Made by a program: the position numbers and the translations under genes. A DNA stretch of 64,000 bases from the NCBI GenBank assembly GCA_905183005.1, contig CAJJDO010000144.1, forward strand, positions 7,031-71,030, written 5' to 3'. Positions 22,451 to 34,773 of this stretch are shown here, piece after piece (the stretch's first letter is position 1; the number at the start of each line of letters is the position of its first letter). Source of the stretch: Paramecium pentaurelia (taxonomy: Eukaryota; Ciliophora; Oligohymenophorea; Peniculida; Parameciidae). A model generated the notes under the pieces. That model was given only the letters and a program-made list of their open reading frames with translations. It ran no database searches and was not told the DNA's origin.

Positions 22451-25121
22451 ATGATCTAAATTTCTTCTCCAAGGAACGACTAAGTTTCATTGTACATATT
22501 TATAATAATTTAGAAAAACAATCTCAGAAAAATCTAAGAAAAACAAATTAAACTATCCATTTTAACCTAATGACATCAGCTCAGCCTTTGAAATAAACTC
22601 TTTGTCTTTTGATTAAAGTGAATTGGAATCTAATAAACCACAAAGGAATACTCAATAATAAATGAAAGTATAATAATAATAATTCAGTTGTCAACCCATC
22701 AATAATACAAAAAAATATTGTTATAATTCAGATATTATATAATAACAGAAGAAGGACTTAGTTTAGTAATATGCTAAGACATTAAATAGCCTATTGTTGC
22801 AAGATAATAATAATACCACTTCCATTATATTGTAGTAATTGATAAATAAAAATTTATCAGATGCGTAATTTGCTAAATAACAGGATAAAAAGAAAAAGAT
22901 TTAATTTAATGAAAATTCACTATATAAATTCATACAAGTATTAATCCTACTACTAATTGGAATTACGAGTCCAACTTAAATGGTACTTGAAAACACTTCA
23001 TTTATAATATATGGAAACATGTTTTAAATTACTCTTTTAATATCTTTGATAATGCTACATTTATTTTTAAAAAGTAAATTAAAAGCATCTGACAAATACA
23101 AAACAAAAAACTTTATAATTTATTTAGCTTAAAATCTCTGTTATGAGATATTTATATTATTGTTATCAATTATCTTATTTTTAATCCATATATTACAATT
23201 AAAATAGCTGGAAGTAATAAATATTATGTAAATAATTGTTTGCATTATTTGTTTAGTTAAAAATGTTTCATTATCAAATCATTCTACACAAGCAGGATTA
23301 AAAATATTATTAGGAAATTTTATTTTTTTCCACCTTTTAGAATGTTATAAACTTAGTCTAATATATAAATAATCTCTTAATTTATAGTCCTTTTTTAGAA
23401 ATTATATTTTGATCTTAGTATAATGTAATAGAGTTCAAGAAAGTGGAGATAATATTGGTCTAGCTTTATTGGAGATAGTTAAATTAATCTTCAATTATGT
23501 TTTATTCTTTTAAATCTTCATTTATCTATTAAATTTATGGAATACTTATTTTAGCATAGATTATCTATTGGTTAACAAACATAAATAATACGAGAAATTG
23601 ATGAGAGATTTATAAATTGATTCAGAAATGTCAAATAAGATTTTGAAATAAAGTAAGAGTTATGAATTAGAGGACATCAAGTATTTATCATTATTTGATC
23701 AAATTATATCAAATTAATATTTTCTTTTATAATTGAGAAGACTGTTATTTTAATAATCATAATTATTTGAATAATTTTCTAATTAATCAAAGGATTAACT
23801 TATTTAATTCATGGAACTACATTTAATACATCCGTAATAAATTATTTCATGTGATAATCTATATGAAGAGTAATCTATTTATTTCTTGATACATGGTACA
23901 ATAGATATTGGAATTTAAAATAATTAAAATTTTAATTTCGAAAAAATTGAAGAATTATAATAAGGTGAACATTTTGGATAATTAACGTTTTTTACGGGTT
24001 AAAAAGATTATCTTTCCTACAAAAGTAATCATTATGCACTTATATTCAAATTAAAAAGATAGAATATGTTAAAATGTTTAGAAACTAATCTTCTTGACAA
24101 GGAGATACTATCAATAATAATAAATTAAGTCATTAATAAATAAAATTATTCTTTATTAAAATTGTAATGTCAATGTTGTAATTCAACTCATCATATTTTA
24201 AGTAATTGTCCATAATTACACATGTTTGTTGATAAAAATGAAATAATATCTACATATCTATCCCCAAAAAATTAAGAAAGACTAAAATGTATTAATATAA
24301 TTAATTTAGATATAAGATATTAAAATAAGAAAAAGAGTAACATTTTAAAATTTAAGTTGCCTAAAAGTACATTGACAAGATCTGATGCTTCAAGGAATAT
24401 ATAAAAAAAGTAAAATAATAATACATAAAATGGTGAAAGGAAGAGTTCAGCATTTAATTTTGATAATAACAGTAATCATTTTTATTTAATTCACATAGGT
24501 GATATTCCTAAGGAATTTACAAGTGAAAAAATATTAGAATAGTAAATATTATAACATTAATTAAATTCTATTAATAGTGAACATGTTATTTAAGAATTTT
24601 AGAATGATACTTAAAAGAAAAGCAAACTATTTGTTGCTTTAGAATAGAATATAGAACACAACTAATAGATGGATATTAATATAGGAACATTGAATCTAGA
24701 TTGCTAAGATGTTTTAATTAATCCATATTAATATATAATTACAGATAGCAAACCTTATTTGGATGAATGTGAATCAAGCAATATGATTAACAACTTAAAT
24801 AGCTACAAATCTAGGCAGATGTCAGGAACAAATATGAACTCAATGTAGCACCATTAGTTTATATCTTTAACTGGATAAGTATTATATATATTGAGTATGT
24901 ACTAGGTGACATCTATTTTAAACAATGAATTTTATAATTAATTTACAAATCTAAATATTGATAAGTGGTAAAATTACAGTTATTTTGATGCTGAATATAA
25001 TTTATATAACGTAGTATAAAAGATATCATAGTAGAAAAAGGATTAAAATTTATTAAAGTAAACTTAAGATTACAATATGAGTATAAGGATAGAAAAATTG
25101 ATAATATAGGATGATGATTGA
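22451..25121 (+). CDS. Multi-TM protein with cyclic-nucleotide-binding domain, pore-less CNG-like
   Basis: Spliced product 882 aa with a single 22-nt intron (22492-22513). A Gln/Ser-rich N-terminus is followed from about residue 150 by several TM helices (YKFIQVLILLLIGI, NMFQITLLISLIMLHLFL, LCYEIFILLLSIILFLIHIL). The last helix (IVKLIFNYVLFFQIFIYLLN) leads into a C-linker and a CNBD-like segment near residue 450 (IHGTIDIG, GEHFGQLTFFTG). I find no P-loop or TVGYG-type filter before the last helix. Around residue 563 there is a C-x-CC...H motif (QCQCCNSTHHILSNCPQLH) shared with the channel gene at 34774. The tail is long and Gln-rich. Confidence 0.75.
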
Positions 25122-25124
25122 TAT

Positions 25125-25126
<2 letters not shown>

Positions 25127-25202
<76 letters not shown>
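25127..25202. repeat. (ATT)n microsatellite
   Basis: A near-perfect run of about 25 ATT/TTA units in the 3' intergenic space between the CNBD gene and the CCDC47-like gene. It is outside any coding frame I can support. Confidence 0.93.
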
Positions 25203-25350
25203 TTTAAATTATAATTAATCAGAGGATTGACTTAAGTTAAAAATTTCTTTTAGATCTTTCCTCCTATTATATTAATATATAAATATGTATAAAATAAGAC
25301 TACATTAAAAATCTAATAATACATCATAATTTTGTACATACAGAAATAAA

Positions 25351-26283
25351 TCAATCTTTAAATTTAGAATTGAATTTTCTACGTGTTTATCCAGCTTTAG
25401 TTATTTTCTAAATTGAATAATAAATATAGTTTACTTTCAAATCCATTTTAATTTAAGCAATTTATAATGACAATTGAACAACCAATTAGACTAGATTTAG
25501 ATATTCAGGATTTGTGGATAGATTTGTCATAACTTTAACACAAATTTTACTTAAATATATTAATTAAGTATACCATGCTGGATCTCTGTCAACATCAGAT
25601 ATATAAATAATATGAATAGATTTTTGATTAGCATTAAGTAATTGTATAATTTCAGGAGTGCAAATTTATTGGGCAATTTCATCATATTCTGTGAGTATTT
25701 AAAGAGAATTATCTAATTCTGGTATTGTAAGAGTCTCTAGATATATTTAATGAATATACATGACAAATATTCTTGAGATCTTCATATCCTTCTTATTTGA
25801 TTCTCTTAATTTAATTTTGTTTAACAATTCCAAAACATATATATTATCTAAATTATGGTTGCACACCTATTTCAATAACTAATCTTTCTTTTGATGGAAA
25901 TACAAATTAATAACCATAATAATTGAACAAATTTTCTCTTCTATGAAGCTATTTGTTAATTATAATTATACATATAATCCAACTAAACAAAATTTCATTG
26001 ATGGATGATTGGAAGCATATAATTTGTAAGTATGAGGATTATCTTATTCATAGAGTATATCTTATTCTTTATCTCCAACATTTTTAAAATATTTCTATAG
26101 CTCAAGGCTAATTTGATTCATATGAATTTTTGCTAATCTTTTGTTAAACTTTGATCCTCTTATATATTAGAAAGCAAATATAGTTATAGTGACAATAAAG
26201 ATGGTTTCATAGAAATAGAATTTATACCAAAATAATGGATTAAGGTACATTATTAGTTTAAACAAGACTTATTCTGGTGTCAT
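25351..26283 (-). CDS. CCDC47-like ER membrane protein
   Basis: Spliced product about 287 aa. The N-terminal TM (YETIFIVTITIFAFQYI) is followed by a domain matching the order of CCDC47 (PAT complex, ER chaperone): a long soluble region, then IPELDNSLQILTEYDEIAQQ, SIHIIYISDVD, and a helical, basic C-terminus (KKITKAGQTRRKF). CCDC47 proteins act with Asterix at the ribosome-translocon during membrane-protein insertion. This copy is much shorter than animal CCDC47 (about 480 aa), lacking the acidic N-terminal region and most of the basic tail. The frame requires a 19-nt intron that starts GTGTGC, which is atypical. It begins 24 bp after the stop of the Sua5 gene on the same strand. Confidence 0.65.
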
Positions 26284-26307
26284 ATTTGATATTTATATAT
26301 TAAATAA

Positions 26308-27645
26308 TCACTAGCACAAATAAAATTTATTATCTTTATAGTAAATCTTTTATCCTGAAGCTGAGCGAAATATTTTATCCTATATTGATAGGATATTTTC
26401 ATCATATTAAACTTTCTGATTTATTACTGTATCAAAATCATACAACAAAATTTATTTAGCTCCTTATTATAATTCAGCCCATCTTAATGAATCATATAAA
26501 TTAAACATTGCCTCTTTGGCATCATAATTAATTGATAAACTTTTATATTTGGTTTCTATTATATTATTTAATATATATATATACCATCTATATTAACTAT
26601 TCTATTTCTTAACTCTTATCCAAAATCAATAATTACTGATTCTTTTAAATCTAAATCAATCTCTTAACCTATATTGATTTATTAAAAAGTAACAATAAAT
26701 GAATTTATTCTAGCAGAATAATGTTTCAAAAATTAACCAGGTGCTTCCATTGAATTCTTACGATCTAAATTTTATAAGTTTTCCAATTCTTTTTCTAATT
26801 CTTCTTCATTTTCTTCTATCTACATATATTTGTTTTCATATTTTATTGCAAAATGCTTTAATTAAACACTTTAACCAATCTTCTATATTATTGTTTCCTT
26901 TGCCAAACTGCCTAATCTTAATATATGCAATTCATTTCCCAATGGTTTAATAACAGTACTCTCAATACCATTATCACTTCTGTCTGCATCAATTATATGA
27001 ACTCTTTAATCATAAAAATCATTAAAAACATGAGCAGCACTAGTAGGTGATATATGAGTGAATAAATTTGCAGAAGGGGCAGCAATAGGAAGATTAGCTT
27101 TTTCTAACAATTCTAAAGCCACTTTGTGATTTGGTATTCTACAAGAATATTATCAATTAAATACCTAATTCCTATTGATCCAGTGCCTGCTGATAAAATT
27201 TCAGTTGTCTCTAATTAAGTTGATCTGAATAATATTAATTAAATACTTTAACACAATTGTGAATGGTCCTGGCCAAAATAATTCAGCAAAAGAATCCAAA
27301 AAGTCTGGTTTATCAGTATATATGTTATTTTTATCATGAACATGTACAATAAGAGGATCACTTAAAGGTCTTCTTTTGGCTTTGAAAATATTCAATATAG
27401 CTTAAGCATTTTTAGCATTTGCTCCTAATCCATACACTGTTTCAGTTGGAAATGCTACTAGTTCACCTTAATGTAATAGTTAGGCTACAATTATACAATA
27501 TTTATGTACCTGCTATATGTAATTCATCTAAATGAATAATTCCACAATGAATTTCTTTAAGAGGATCTAATTAGATTAAATCCTTATATTTAGTAATAAA
27601 TTATTGTAATCTCTCTTTAGAATATAGCTGAGGAAAGTTTTCCAT
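26308..27645 (-). CDS. SUA5: Threonylcarbamoyl-AMP synthase (Sua5/YrdC)
   Basis: Spliced product 411 aa, introns 25, 22, 26 and 29 nt. The YrdC domain is well kept: FPTETVYGLGANA, KAKRRPLSDPLIVHV, FWPGPFTIVL, SAGTGSIGIR, PIAAPSANLF. A C-terminal Sua5 domain follows (MEAPGQFLKHYSAR; LYDSLRWAELQQGAKQILLY), so this is the long two-domain form. The enzyme makes threonylcarbamoyl-AMP from threonine, bicarbonate and ATP, the first step of the universal t6A37 tRNA modification. The start MENFPQLYSKERL is the first ATG of the open frame. Diverges from the sorting nexin. Confidence 0.93.
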
Positions 27646-27844
27646 CTCTTAAATAATAAAATTTAAAATAATTCTTACATAATTTTAAATTTAACAACAT
27701 ACATTTATGAATGTTAATTTGAGTTCTGTTTATTACCTAATAAATTATAGTCTATTCTTATTAATATAATATAAATCTTTTATCAAATTATCTATTTATG
27801 AATATTATATATATATTCATTCAATAAATTCTATATTAATAAAT

Positions 27845-29274
27845 ATGTAAAATGACGAAACTAATGATACGACAACATAAATTAATGATATAGATGTACA
27901 ATCATAGTAAAAAGAGACAGAAAATATCCAATAAGATAATTAACAAGAAGTTATTGAATAATAAACTCTTGAATAATAATAATAATCAAATGAAGCACTC
28001 TTGAGACAAATTGATGATGATGAACCTGTAATCAAATTTATATGATATAGATATACATCCTAGTGAGCAATCCTTCAGAAGTAAAATCATCCTCTATGAA
28101 TAAATACCTTGTTTATACAGTAAAGGGTAAAGATGCCTTAGGAAATTTTGAAGTTCAGAGAAGATTCAATGAATTTTATACATTGAGGGAAGCATTAATA
28201 TAAATTTGGCCAGGTTTGTACATACCACCTTTGCCAGATAAATTAGTAAATCCAACAGGTGATCAATTATTAGAAAGAGTTAGATTATTGAATATATTTG
28301 TGATGAAAATGGCACAAATAAAGTATTTATATTATTCAGAAGAATTTGTATAAGTATTTTTAAGATCAACATAATTGGATGTTTGTAAAGTATACATAAA
28401 TTTTATATATATAGTAAATACAAAATTTACCAAAACCTAATATTAGATCATAGATTGAGAAATTCAAACATATTTTTGAATTGGATTAAGTTCAAGAACC
28501 AGATAGTATTTCAATTAATAAGATTAATTAAATGTAAAGATTTTGTAAATAATCTCAACAATTATTGATTAAATTATTTGATTAAGCCAAAAGTTTAAGT
28601 GGAAGTAAAAGATGTTTGAAGGAATTATTCCATTCTTTTTTTGGATATGGATTGTAAGAATTTGAATAATAAATATTACTTCCATGTTTAAATAATGAAA
28701 AATAACTAATTTTAACAAATCCTGATGCTTAAGAATTGAAATCTACTTTAGATTATTTAGTAATTATATATACATATTAATTTTAGAAAGATCAAAATTA
28801 AATATCTTTAGATAAAATCTAAGACTTGATATCAACAGAATAGAGAGATATGGAAGCATTTTTATAAGGTTTTTAATCAAGAGAATCTCTATTACATACA
28901 AAGTCAAAAGTTGAGAACAAATTAAGAGAGTAACAGGAATAATTAACAAAAGTTATGATAGCTAAAGGAAGTAGTTTTGGTAAAAGTTAAGAAGAATAAC
29001 GATAGAAAATTGAATTACAAATAGTTGAAGTATACAAATAGTTTTATATATATAAAAGAGCTAAAACGATGTAGACTCATATAAATATTATTATTAATTG
29101 GTAACTCATGTATTGACAATGAAAGCAATTGATAAGTTTAAGAAAGACAAACATGAATCATACAAGAGAATAATTAGAGATTTAGCATAATTGGAAATAG
29201 AAAATAATTAAGTTATGTAAGAAGTCTGGACCAGAATTATAAGTCTGGCAGAGTCACTAAGAGTGAAGGAATGA
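27845..29274 (+). CDS. PX-domain sorting nexin (SNX1/2-like)
   Basis: Spliced product 441 aa with introns of 23, 25, 27 and 29 nt. The PX domain (about residues 65-175) shows YTVKGKDALGNFEVQRRFNE, the phosphoinositide-site IPPLPDKL, and RVRLLNIFVMKMAQ. The remainder is helical with BAR-like stretches ending RIIRDLAQLEIENNQ. PX-BAR sorting nexins bind PtdIns3P on endosomes and tubulate membranes in retromer-type sorting. The start was moved to MQNDETNDTTTQ because the next ATG lies in the wrong frame. Confidence 0.85.
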
Positions 29275-29466
29275 TGAGTAGTATTAAAATAATAATCAAT
29301 CATCACCTTATCTCGAATATTTATAGAAAAAATAATCTTTAAGAAAAATTAAACTTGAATTCCAAAGTCATAATCTTATTTGTTACCACTAATAATGTTT
29401 GTTTTGACAACAAAAGAATTATTGTTTATTAAATAATAATAATAAAATTATATTATAATATATTAC

Positions 29467-30291
29467 TCAACTTAAAAGCTTAGTTAAAATGTTACTTCCA
29501 TATTCAATACATTACAAATTTAGATCTTTAATTTTCTAATAACTCTATTAAAACATCACTGGATGATCTAATTGATCTCTTAAACCTTCTATTATTTAAT
29601 CTCTATTTTCATAGACTTTAGCATCAATATTTCTAATTATTTTGATTTCACTTTTTGGATTGAACTTAACATATTTTTATAGTTCTTTCTCAAATTCTAA
29701 TTTACCTTAAGATAATAAAGAACAATGAAAAGCTGCTGATACTTCTAAAAATAAAGAATTAACCTTCTATTTTTTCAATTCTGCTTACATCAATTTCAAA
29801 GATTCTTTATCTCCAGAATAGACTAATTAATTTTAGGAATTATATAAAGCAGGTTCGATAATCTGATTTTAAAGTAAAACCTTATTTATGATTTGAGTGA
29901 AATCTTAATTGCTTGATACTGCTAACATACCCATTTATCTTCCTTTACTGCAATCTCTCATTATACATCCTCTTTTATAAAGCAATTAGACTGTCTCTTA
30001 TGGATCCAAATGACCTGCTATTGTCAAAGCAGCATATTCACCAACTGAATGTCCAATAGCATATTATATTTCAGCATCATGGATTTATTAATATCGAAGG
30101 TATGAACAGATGAATATGGCTGGCTAAGTAAATTCTGTTTAATTGAGAATTGCTTATGGTCCTTCCTCAATACATTTTTATAAGCCTGGTACATATTTAA
30201 CTAGATTCAGATATTGTTGAGAATCAAGTGATGCATGCATACCAACTTTTTAAATACCTTGGCCTGGAAAGAGATGCAAAATTCTTCTCAT
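29467..30291 (-). CDS. Malonyl-CoA:ACP transacylase-like acyltransferase (FabD)
   Basis: A 274-aa intronless ORF. The FabD fold is recognisable: RILHLFPGQGIQKVGM at the N-terminus, the nucleophile elbow AIGHSVGEYAAL (Ser in GHSVG), GRQMGMLAVS, and SAAFHCSLL with the expected catalytic His. The family transfers malonyl groups from CoA to acyl carrier protein in type II fatty-acid synthesis, usually in mitochondria. No clear targeting peptide precedes MRRILHLF, so location is uncertain. A small gene ends only 17 bp upstream on the same strand. Confidence 0.9.
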
Positions 30292-30308
30292 TAATTTTTA
30301 ATAAACAA

Positions 30309-30623
30309 TCACAACAATTATTGTAATCCACCAACTAATCTAGTTAGATTCCTTTAACTAAATATGCTTCTATATTCTTCATTATATTTTCGAACAGTCT
30401 ATATTTTGGGAAGAGGAGTTGGTAATTTATTATAATCACTTATGGTTTTCCGTTGACGAACAAAACCTTCATGAGTTAGTGATGTGCTTTATTAAACTTT
30501 GTATTTTTGTGAAGGTTCTGAACTTAACTCTTACAATTTCACTTCATAATATGATACACGAGGATCTATTGGTTGGGTTTTCATCTTAGGAGGCAATTTA
30601 TATTTTGATTTAAATCTATTCAT
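30309..30623 (-). CDS. Small basic hypothetical protein
   Basis: A 104-aa intronless ORF starting MNRFKSKYKLPPKMKTQPID and ending LTRLVGGLQQLL. It is rich in Lys, Tyr and Pro with short motifs such as TLTHEGFVRQRK-like and RKYNEEYRSIF. Its size and composition resemble short cilia- or ribosome-associated proteins, but no family is recognised. Its stop is 17 bp before the FabD start, an unusually tight tandem spacing. Confidence 0.6.
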
Positions 30624-30717
30624 ATTTATATATATTTTTAATCTTTATATTGATATGAAGATATATTTAACCATAAAAAACAGAACAATTTATCTTAAAA
30701 AAAATACATACATAAAA

Positions 30718-32192
<1,475 letters not shown>

Positions 32193-32345
32193 AAAAATAT
32201 TATTAAAGTAAGACTGCTAAAATTTTAGTTGAAATATTTAGTTCTTTATTATAAAATTCCTCAATATTATTATCTACCATTATTGAATGTTAATAATCAT
32301 TATAAACATTTGAGATTATATAAATATAATTTTATATTATTAACA

Positions 32346-34116
32346 ATGTTTAGCAGTGAAAGTATGCAAGAGCATATTTTGTATGATAAAATCTATTAAT
32401 ACCTTTGGGTTAAATCAGAAACTGCCAATCCTCCTGCCATCCTGATTCCTGATACTGTCATACTTATTCGTTCTATGCCCATCTATTGGTATTACACAGA
32501 TAAAGAAACAGGTGAAATCAAAAAGAAAATGAGAAAGAATGTTACTAAACAAAATATAAAGTAAACTTGGAATCAACAAGTTGGCCGAGGTGGTGTTGTA
32601 GCATACCTTTTACATTTTATGTATGCGTTGTTCCCTACTAATTTGCAAGTGATAATTTAGATCTGAATTACCCTCCAGAAAAGTTTCAAATCAGTGGCTA
32701 AATCCAAGTGATATACTTTGATGTTGAAGGATTCAATAAATTTATGGATGGCCACTTTGAATTACCATTTGGTATTTTATAACAATTCATTGAACCAGCA
32801 GATGATCGCAATTGTAAATTAACTAATCATTATTTCATAGCCCAAATTCAAGCCTTCTGGAGTAAATCAGTCACTCTATTTACTAAAAGAGTTTGCAAGA
32901 AATCTTTCACCAATAAGTCCATGAACATTTATGAACGACATTGTACTTTCGAAGGACCTGAATATTTCAGTGAAGCAAGTATCATTATCTCCTTCATAGT
33001 TCATTTAAGCATAAGTGAAAGATTTCTAATCCTAAAGAATCTCTGAACAAATCGATAAAATGATATCTCATCTAGATGCTATCTCTTATGGCAAATTAAA
33101 TATATCACAAGGAACTTTCTATTTCAAAGTAGATAAAAAAGCTAGATGTTGGTTCCTATTTTGTGGTAATCTTAAATTTGAAGATGATAAATAACTTAAG
33201 AATCTACCTAAAGATCTATATACCTAATCTCAAATCAAAGTATAATTTCATCCTATAATTCAAAAGATTCCAAAATCAATTGATAATTTGATGTCTGTTT
33301 ACAATTCAAGACCTCTATAATTGAATAGAGAACATAAGTGTATCAGATGTGGTTAATTGGAGAAAGGATCAAACTTTGTAGAAGTCCCATATCATTTCTT
33401 AATTGATTTATCTGAAAATCCACTTCCTGTTGAATAATGGCCTCTCGAAGTTAAGAAATAAGCCAAATAAGTCAAACTTAGTGGTGCAAACCAAGAAAAG
33501 ATTGCATATGTCAATACTATATCTTAAATCCCAATGACCTTATAGAAAATACATGAAAAATTAAATATTCAAAACTATCAAGAATTGAAATAATCTTAAG
33601 GATTTAAATATAAAACAATAGCAGTTTGTTTAGATTGTTATTTCATAATGGGTATGTAGATATGTATTATAATTAGTTGAAAACCAAGAAAGAATTGCTA
33701 TGTAAGAGGTTACATCTAAAGGGAAAACCAGTATGCCAAGAGTAAAATCTAAGCAAATTTAAAGAAAAGAATAGAGTCTTAATCAATTTCTCAACTCAAC
33801 TCAATTATTTAAGTAAGTAAAATCTGTGAAAAACATTTAAATTAAATAAGTGGCTTCTCAGACTCCCACTCCAAAATAAAATACTATTTAGAAATATGTT
33901 AGTCTTAGATTGACAAATTGTAAATCAATAACTCCTATAAAATATTCAATTGAAGTTCCATCAACAGCTGATTATTTGTCAAGGAAGACAAAATCTACAT
34001 ACTAAGATATGAGTTCGACTTACAAATTCAAGAATAGTAGAGATAACTATAATCAATCATTACAAGAGAGATAATAAAATAGATTGATAGAAATAAAAGA
34101 TGAATAAGAATAATGA
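32346..34116 (+). CDS. Hypothetical protein with paired Cys motifs
   Basis: Spliced product 564 aa, introns of 20, 31 and 25 nt. The first 450 residues look globular with many aromatic residues (WPRWCCSIPFTFYVCVVPYQ; ARCWFLFCGNLKF). Two Cys pairs, HKCIRCGQ and AVCLDCYFI, about 100 residues apart, could bind one metal ion. The C-terminal 130 residues are Ser/Thr/Lys-rich and probably disordered. I do not recognise the family. It is divergent from the DEAD-box helicase. Confidence 0.72.
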
Positions 34117-34156
34117 TATTTAATTTAAGTGACTGTTATTTTATTAAAAAAAAGGA

Positions 34157-34738
34157 ATGTTTATTTAAGCTTCAATTCCAAGAACTCGTTTGGCTATAAC
34201 TCCAACTAATGTGAGATATGTTTGTTTAGATTCAACTCCTAATAGGTAGTAGTTAAATATGACACAAAGAATAGATGAAAAATAACCAATTAGATAAGGA
34301 AATGATCGCAATTCATTTTTAGTCAATTAAAATAAAGAGAATCTAAATAGGATTCCTGGGAATTCATTTTCTCTTAGTTCAACTTCGAAGGAACTCTAAA
34401 TATAAATCCAAGAATTAACTAAATAAAGAGATAGTATGTAATATACACTTTAGGAAGCAATTAGAAAAAGCAATATTATGGAATAATAATTAGATGTATT
34501 AGATTGTATATTATATAAGTAATTGTAAAGTTAGAAAATTGAATAAGCTATATAATTTTAAGTTAATATGGATTAATTTCAAGACTAAATTAATATTTTG
34601 ACAAAGAAATTATAAGACCTTATTAATGATAACAATTATCTCTAAGAATAGTATTAGAGTTAATAATTTTATATTGAAGAATTAGGATTCTAAGAAGATG
34701 ATCAATTTAATATGACTCATAACTTTGGATAAATGTGA
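34157..34738 (+). CDS. Small coiled-coil protein
   Basis: A 193-aa ORF: an N-terminal Arg/Ser/Thr region (IPRTRLAITPTNVRYVCLD) and a C-terminal coiled coil rich in Gln (EQQLDVLDCILYKQLQ). It begins 40 bp after the TGA of the preceding gene. A GT...AG segment at about 34129-34154 could be an intron joining the two, but the upstream TGA would have to be bypassed, so I treat it as a separate gene. Confidence 0.6.
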
Positions 34739-34773
34739 AAAGTAATTATTAGTTATATTTAATTTATTAATTA

